Positions 59,950-64,000 of a stretch of 64,000 nt of DNA are shown piece after piece. The DNA lies in assembly GCF_021130785.1 (NCBI RefSeq), contig NC_060207.1, positions 106,738,001 through 106,802,000 on the forward strand, read 5' to 3'. Both the position numbers and the translations under genes were made by a program. Each line of letters starts with the position of its first letter. Position 1 is the stretch's first letter. The stretch comes from Homalodisca vitripennis (taxonomy: Eukaryota > Arthropoda > Insecta > Hemiptera > Cicadellidae). The notes beneath the pieces are model-generated. The model was not told where the DNA came from and made no database searches. It was given only the letters and a program-made list of their open reading frames with translations.

Positions 59950-62400
59950 TATTACTACTAAACCATGACCAAACGATGTGTTTATACAAAAAGATTTGGT
60001 TTAATAAATTATAACTAAGTTTGTACAAAGCTTTACTTTATCTTAAGTAGATACACATAACATAATTGCCCTCTTAGGGGAAAGTTAATTTTGGAACAGA
60101 TATATGGTTTCCCTATATGGGTAATAATCCATTAATTCAAATTATATTTTGTCAGAAATATAATAATTTTATTTAGATGTAATAGTACCATTGTAGTAAT
60201 TTTGTAATGTGAGACATAGTAACTTTTCTATTAGGAAATTTAAAAAAAGAATAACAATATAAATTTGTGTAAATAATAATATAATAAACATGTTATTCGA
60301 CATTTTGGCATATTTTATATTTATACAATTATTTTCAGTGCAAGATTTATTTAAAATGTACCAATAATTTGTAAATTGTAATAAAATTATTCCTATGCTT
60401 TTATTACTTGTTTGTTATTGTATTTGTATTGTTGGTAATATAGTTAATAGTAAGGATTCTGTGGTAATTTGCATAAAGATGAATCTACATTTGCCCTTTT
60501 TAATCAAATAAATGTATTTCTATCCATCTGGATAGATTTATTAAATTCCAAGAGTTATAACCAGATAAAAATGTAATAGAATGCTCTTTGGTTGAGAGAT
60601 ATTCCTGTATTTCCCTATGTAAATAGCAAATCTAATTTGTAAATATTGTTTGCTGTAAAATTTTATGCTCCTTGCAAACATTAATACAAGTCAGTTAATG
60701 CTGTAATGGTTTAATGCTTTGCTTCTTATCCTATGCATCCAAGGTAATAATTTTACAGTTCAGTAAATAATATGCTACTGGTGTGGTTGGTCATTCAATA
60801 CCTGTAGCTAGAGGTAAATACTTAAATTGTACCTTTTCTGTTTGTATATATAATAAATAATTTAATATTTTGTTATTGCCACAATCCTGATAATGACAAT
60901 ATCTAGTCAAGTTCGATTAGGTTTGTATGTCACTTCTTAATGATCTAACTATCTAATTTTAGGTTCCTATCAAGGAGATAGCAATATTCAGAGTCCTATA
61001 TTCTGTGAAATGTAAATTGCTATATACAGTAAATAGGAATATATCTTACAAGATAATTTAACCATAAAATAAGTAATGAATGGTATTACTAAAAAGTAAT
61101 AATATACTTATTATGTAAATAAGCAATATGTTATTAACTAACTCTGTTTTGGACCATACAGATAATTTATGTACATAATATTGTGTGATATAGGCTGGAC
61201 AGAGAATCTGTTAAGATATATTTGACTTGTAATGTATTTGTGAACATAACAACATGTTTGTTAAATTAACTCCGGCATTTTTTCCATTTTAATTTTTTCC
61301 AGCATTATTAATTGTATTGTCTATAAATAAAGCCTAGCTACAATATTTTTTTCTTTATTATTTATAAAAGTTTATATTAGAAAATAATATTGAGTAAAAA
61401 GTTTTCTCATTTGTAAATTGTTTATAGTTTTATTGCTATAATATTTCATAACAAAATAGGCAAACTTAAAAAATCTATATTTATTGTAACAATTAGTTAT
61501 AAAATTATACCTAAAATGTATTTATATTTTTTTAGTGCTGTAAAATACTATTAAAAACGTAACAAAATCAACTAGTTAGTACCATTCAATTTAAATTTAG
61601 AGGTATTAACATTTTGTCTTTGATATTTGCAGTAACCAATAATGCCCCTTTGTCTTTTTTCATGGTCTCCAGTTACTCATAAAAATAGTTGCTCACTACA
61701 AAAATTCTATATTATATGTGGCTCTGGAATGATTAACACTATTAATTTTATTGAAAAGCAGATTTTTAATTACCATTAAGTAACATACCTTTGCAAAGTA
61801 AAAATATCAGCAATAAAATGGAGATAATGACAATAAAACTAAATATCCCTTAAAACTAAGTTGTTAATGTTTTTATGGTGTAATAGGGTTAAATTCAACA
61901 ATTAACATGTAAAATCTACTGTGATCTGGTGCCATATATACTGAAGGCTATATTAGTTATCACTCCTCTTGAGTTAAAGCTTTAGAGATCAGTTGTGATT
62001 CATTTTCCGTCCAGGAAACATTGCTTTGGCGATTTTGTTATGTACATGATATCACATTTTATAAAATTTTAAGTGTCTCTACTAACTAAATGATGACTCG
62101 AGATTGGAGAATAGTACCTGTTGAAGATATAACAGGTAAGTGATGTTTCAAAAATCATTAATCATTGTTATTAGACTTTCTTGGTTCAAATTGTTGCGTA
62201 AGTTTTGTTACAACAATGTTTGTGCTCGTAATTATAAGTATATTACATTTTGAAAAGGCATTTAAAAGGTTTTTAGTTCAATTTGCTAGAGTTTATTTAA
62301 TAACTTTCCTATTATACCAACATCATGTTGTTGAAAAAGAAAACTTTTATTTCACTTAAAGTTTTATAGAATAGTCTATGTTGGAAAATTATAAGGTTTT
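59950..62400. other. AT-rich stretch, no secure gene
   Basis: No family resemblance found. At 62090, ATGATGACTCGAGATTGG begins 15 codons that end in a GTAAGT donor at 62136, and could be a first coding exon (MMTRDWRIVPVEDIT). There is no downstream exon to confirm it. Confidence 0.35.
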
Positions 62401-62409
62401 TTGTAAATA

Positions 62410-62830
62410 TTCATGAATTAAACGTACATGTTATATATGGTGATTTTAACATGAGTTTTCTGGGCATGGATGATAAATATGCTGTAAACTTTATAAATCT
62501 GTATTCTGTGTATGGATTAAAAGAACAGTTTTTGAGCCTATTCGAGGTCTCAGACTCATGGATAATCTGTTTACTACTTTAGATAATAATTATTCAACTA
62601 TTGTAGTTAATAAGCATGTCAGCAGTGAAGTGCAAATTTTTACATAACTATTTAGGTTGAGGTGAAAGTAATTTTTCTAATTAAAGTTTTAAAACTATGA
62701 CTAAAATAACTGAAGCAGGCATAGAGAATTTAAATATTATTTATTTAAAGAAGGAAGTGTTTATGACAGATGCTGTTAATGTTAGTTTTAGTACATTTTT
62801 AGATATTCTAAAATATTATTTTGATCCGCG
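62410..62830 (+). pseudogene. LINE endonuclease fragment
   Basis: Translation gives VIYGDFNMSFLGMDDKYAVN, FINLYSVYGLKEQF and, after a frameshift, RLMDNLFTTLDNNYSTIVV and VNKHVSS. This is the GDFN and 'LDNxFT...SDH' end of the APE-type endonuclease, followed by a decayed linker (TDAVNVSFSTFLDIL). Truncated on both sides. Confidence 0.6.
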
Positions 62831-63569
62831 GTTTGTAAGTATTGGATCCGGCAGATTGCGCTACGACACGTAATATAAATTGAACTGGTACTCAACAGCT
62901 GTTAATGTTTTCAGCTGAAGTTCATCAAAGAAGCAGAAACATGTGTTTACATTTAAATTTTAGTAAATATTAAATTATTGTAAAGTGCTTTATCAGTAGT
63001 GTAATGCAAATTGCAAATACAAAGTTATTTAATTTTAAATTTAGATTGCGCCAATGATCAATAATCCATCTAATACAATAGAAATGCTATTATACGCTGT
63101 TATAACAACTACCTAATTGTAGAAAGCTGTGAACGTTTGACATAACGTAATCTAATCTGGTTAGAACATTGTGTATAGCCTTTTTATTGTAGTTATTGAA
63201 AAGCAAATGGAGATAACATACTCTTGCCCTAATACTTGAAGCATATATCCCTAATACATATTTAGTGATCAGTAAACATATCAAAATCATTTAATCACTA
63301 AAATTTAATCTAAGTTAAATTCCGAAACCAACATATGAGACCATTGTTTTGGTTAGTGTGACAGCATAAATCAATTGTGGAACTGTAAATAGATTAGACC
63401 AGGGGGTGAATTTAAACGACCAGAACAGACTCATATTGACCGCAGCAACTTTTTAGTTGGACGATACACTTTCGTCATTGGGATAAAAAGGCTAACTCTT
63501 ATTATTACTGAAATCGTCGGAGCACTTCAATAAATTATATAGATTAATAAATTAATAAATATAAATACA
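62831..63569. other. No gene seen
   Basis: AT-rich. Short CG-containing segments at 62825-62875. Nothing recognised. Confidence 0.5.
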
Positions 63570-63574
63570 TAATA

Positions 63575-64000
63575 ATATCTGGAGACATTAATATCAATAC
63601 CTTAGAAAAAAATAATTCTCAGAAAAAATTGGAGCAAATTCTAAAACAGTATGATATGAAATACTTGGTTGACTTTCCCACCAGGATCACCAGAAATACA
63701 CAATCAGCTATTGACAATGTATTAACAAATTTTAAACAATCACAGATACAAGTCGAGTGCTTGAATACGTTGTTGTCGGATCACGATGGTCAGCTCATTA
63801 GGGTATACGATCATACCTTTAGTATAAAAAAGCCACCAAACTATGAATTCAAATACTCCAGGATTTTCTCTGATGAAAATATGAAAAATTTTAAACATGC
63901 ATTAAGCTTAGAGAAATGGTTACAACTATATATAGCTAATGATAATTTGAAATATAACATATTTATTTGTATATTTTTACAATATTTTAATACTTTTTTT
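63575..64000 (+). pseudogene. LINE endonuclease fragment at right edge
   Basis: An almost unbroken frame reads SGDININ, QYDMKYLVDFPTRITRNTQS, AIDNVLTNF and LLSDHDGQL. This is the C-terminal half of an APE-type endonuclease (GDxN, PTRxT, SxIDxxxTN, SDHxG) of a CR1/Jockey-like LINE. It continues to about 63960 and then becomes AT-rich, so the copy probably ends near the window edge. Confidence 0.7.

Noticed and set aside
62165..62359. 64-codon hydrophobic frame after the possible first exon
   Set aside because: No donor/acceptor agreement with the 62090 exon and AT-driven composition.

Overview
This 64 kb window is AT-rich nuclear DNA from an animal, almost certainly an arthropod and most likely an insect. 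The reasons are spliced genes with GT-AG introns, several Tc1/mariner-type transposons, several kinds of non-LTR retrotransposon (LINE), Penelope-like relics, and the dispersed 'TACCCGCGGCTTCGCACGC' repeat known from many insect genomes. The order cannot be fixed from sequence alone. There is no operon, phage, plasmid, CRISPR or recognisable tRNA/rRNA.

Genes. (1) Positions 376-18876 (+) hold the last six exons (311 codons, all splice phases compatible) of a sodium/hydrogen exchanger of the NHA/SLC9B (CPA2) family. The 5' part lies before the window. Its ion-site segment reads LDV where relatives have an Asp-Asp pair. The first visible exon and the last exon are each preceded by two partial, decayed tandem copies. 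(2) Positions 39397-59689 (+) hold four phase-compatible exons of a probable small ML-type (GM2-activator/NPC2-like) lipid-binding protein, with introns full of transposons. This model is tentative. Decayed copies of its last exon lie at 48940-49210 (-) and 59820-59945 (+).

Mobile DNA, left to right: a mariner end (1-81); a LINE RT relic (3859-4481 -); an apparently intact DD41D rosa-type Tc1/mariner element with perfect 32-bp inverted repeats (6614-7951); a DD34D mariner with a single frameshift (10209-11550); LINE, Penelope-like and piggyBac-like relics (11.9-18.2 kb); a 2.25-kb Tc1-like element with ~420-bp inverted repeats (19659-21909); LINE fragments tied to long (GT)n tracts (23.9-26.4 kb); a hAT/ZMYM-like transposase relic split by a 1.4-kb repeat with an 8-bp target duplication (26.7-30.2 kb); a decayed full-structure LINE with an SGNH-esterase ORF1 (31.5-34.3 kb); a decayed gene of an unnamed transposase-like family with clustered upstream motifs (34.8-36.8 kb); an R1-type LINE tail (37.2 kb); a 1.98-kb TA-flanked non-autonomous element (44362-46339); a fairly young LINE (46.7-48.4 kb); and a three-layer nest at 53-55 kb (a 73-bp-arm inverted-repeat element hit by a mariner, itself hit by a 5'-truncated LINE).

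From 55.9 kb to the right edge the DNA is very AT-rich and gene-poor. It holds a ~0.9-kb degenerate short-period repeat (57.05-57.93 kb), the last ML-like exon, and LINE endonuclease fragments at 62.4 and 63.6 kb. Exon-scale duplication recurs in both host genes and is the most unusual theme. The most interesting uncharacterised item is the 34.8-36.8 kb transposase-like gene and its upstream motif cluster.
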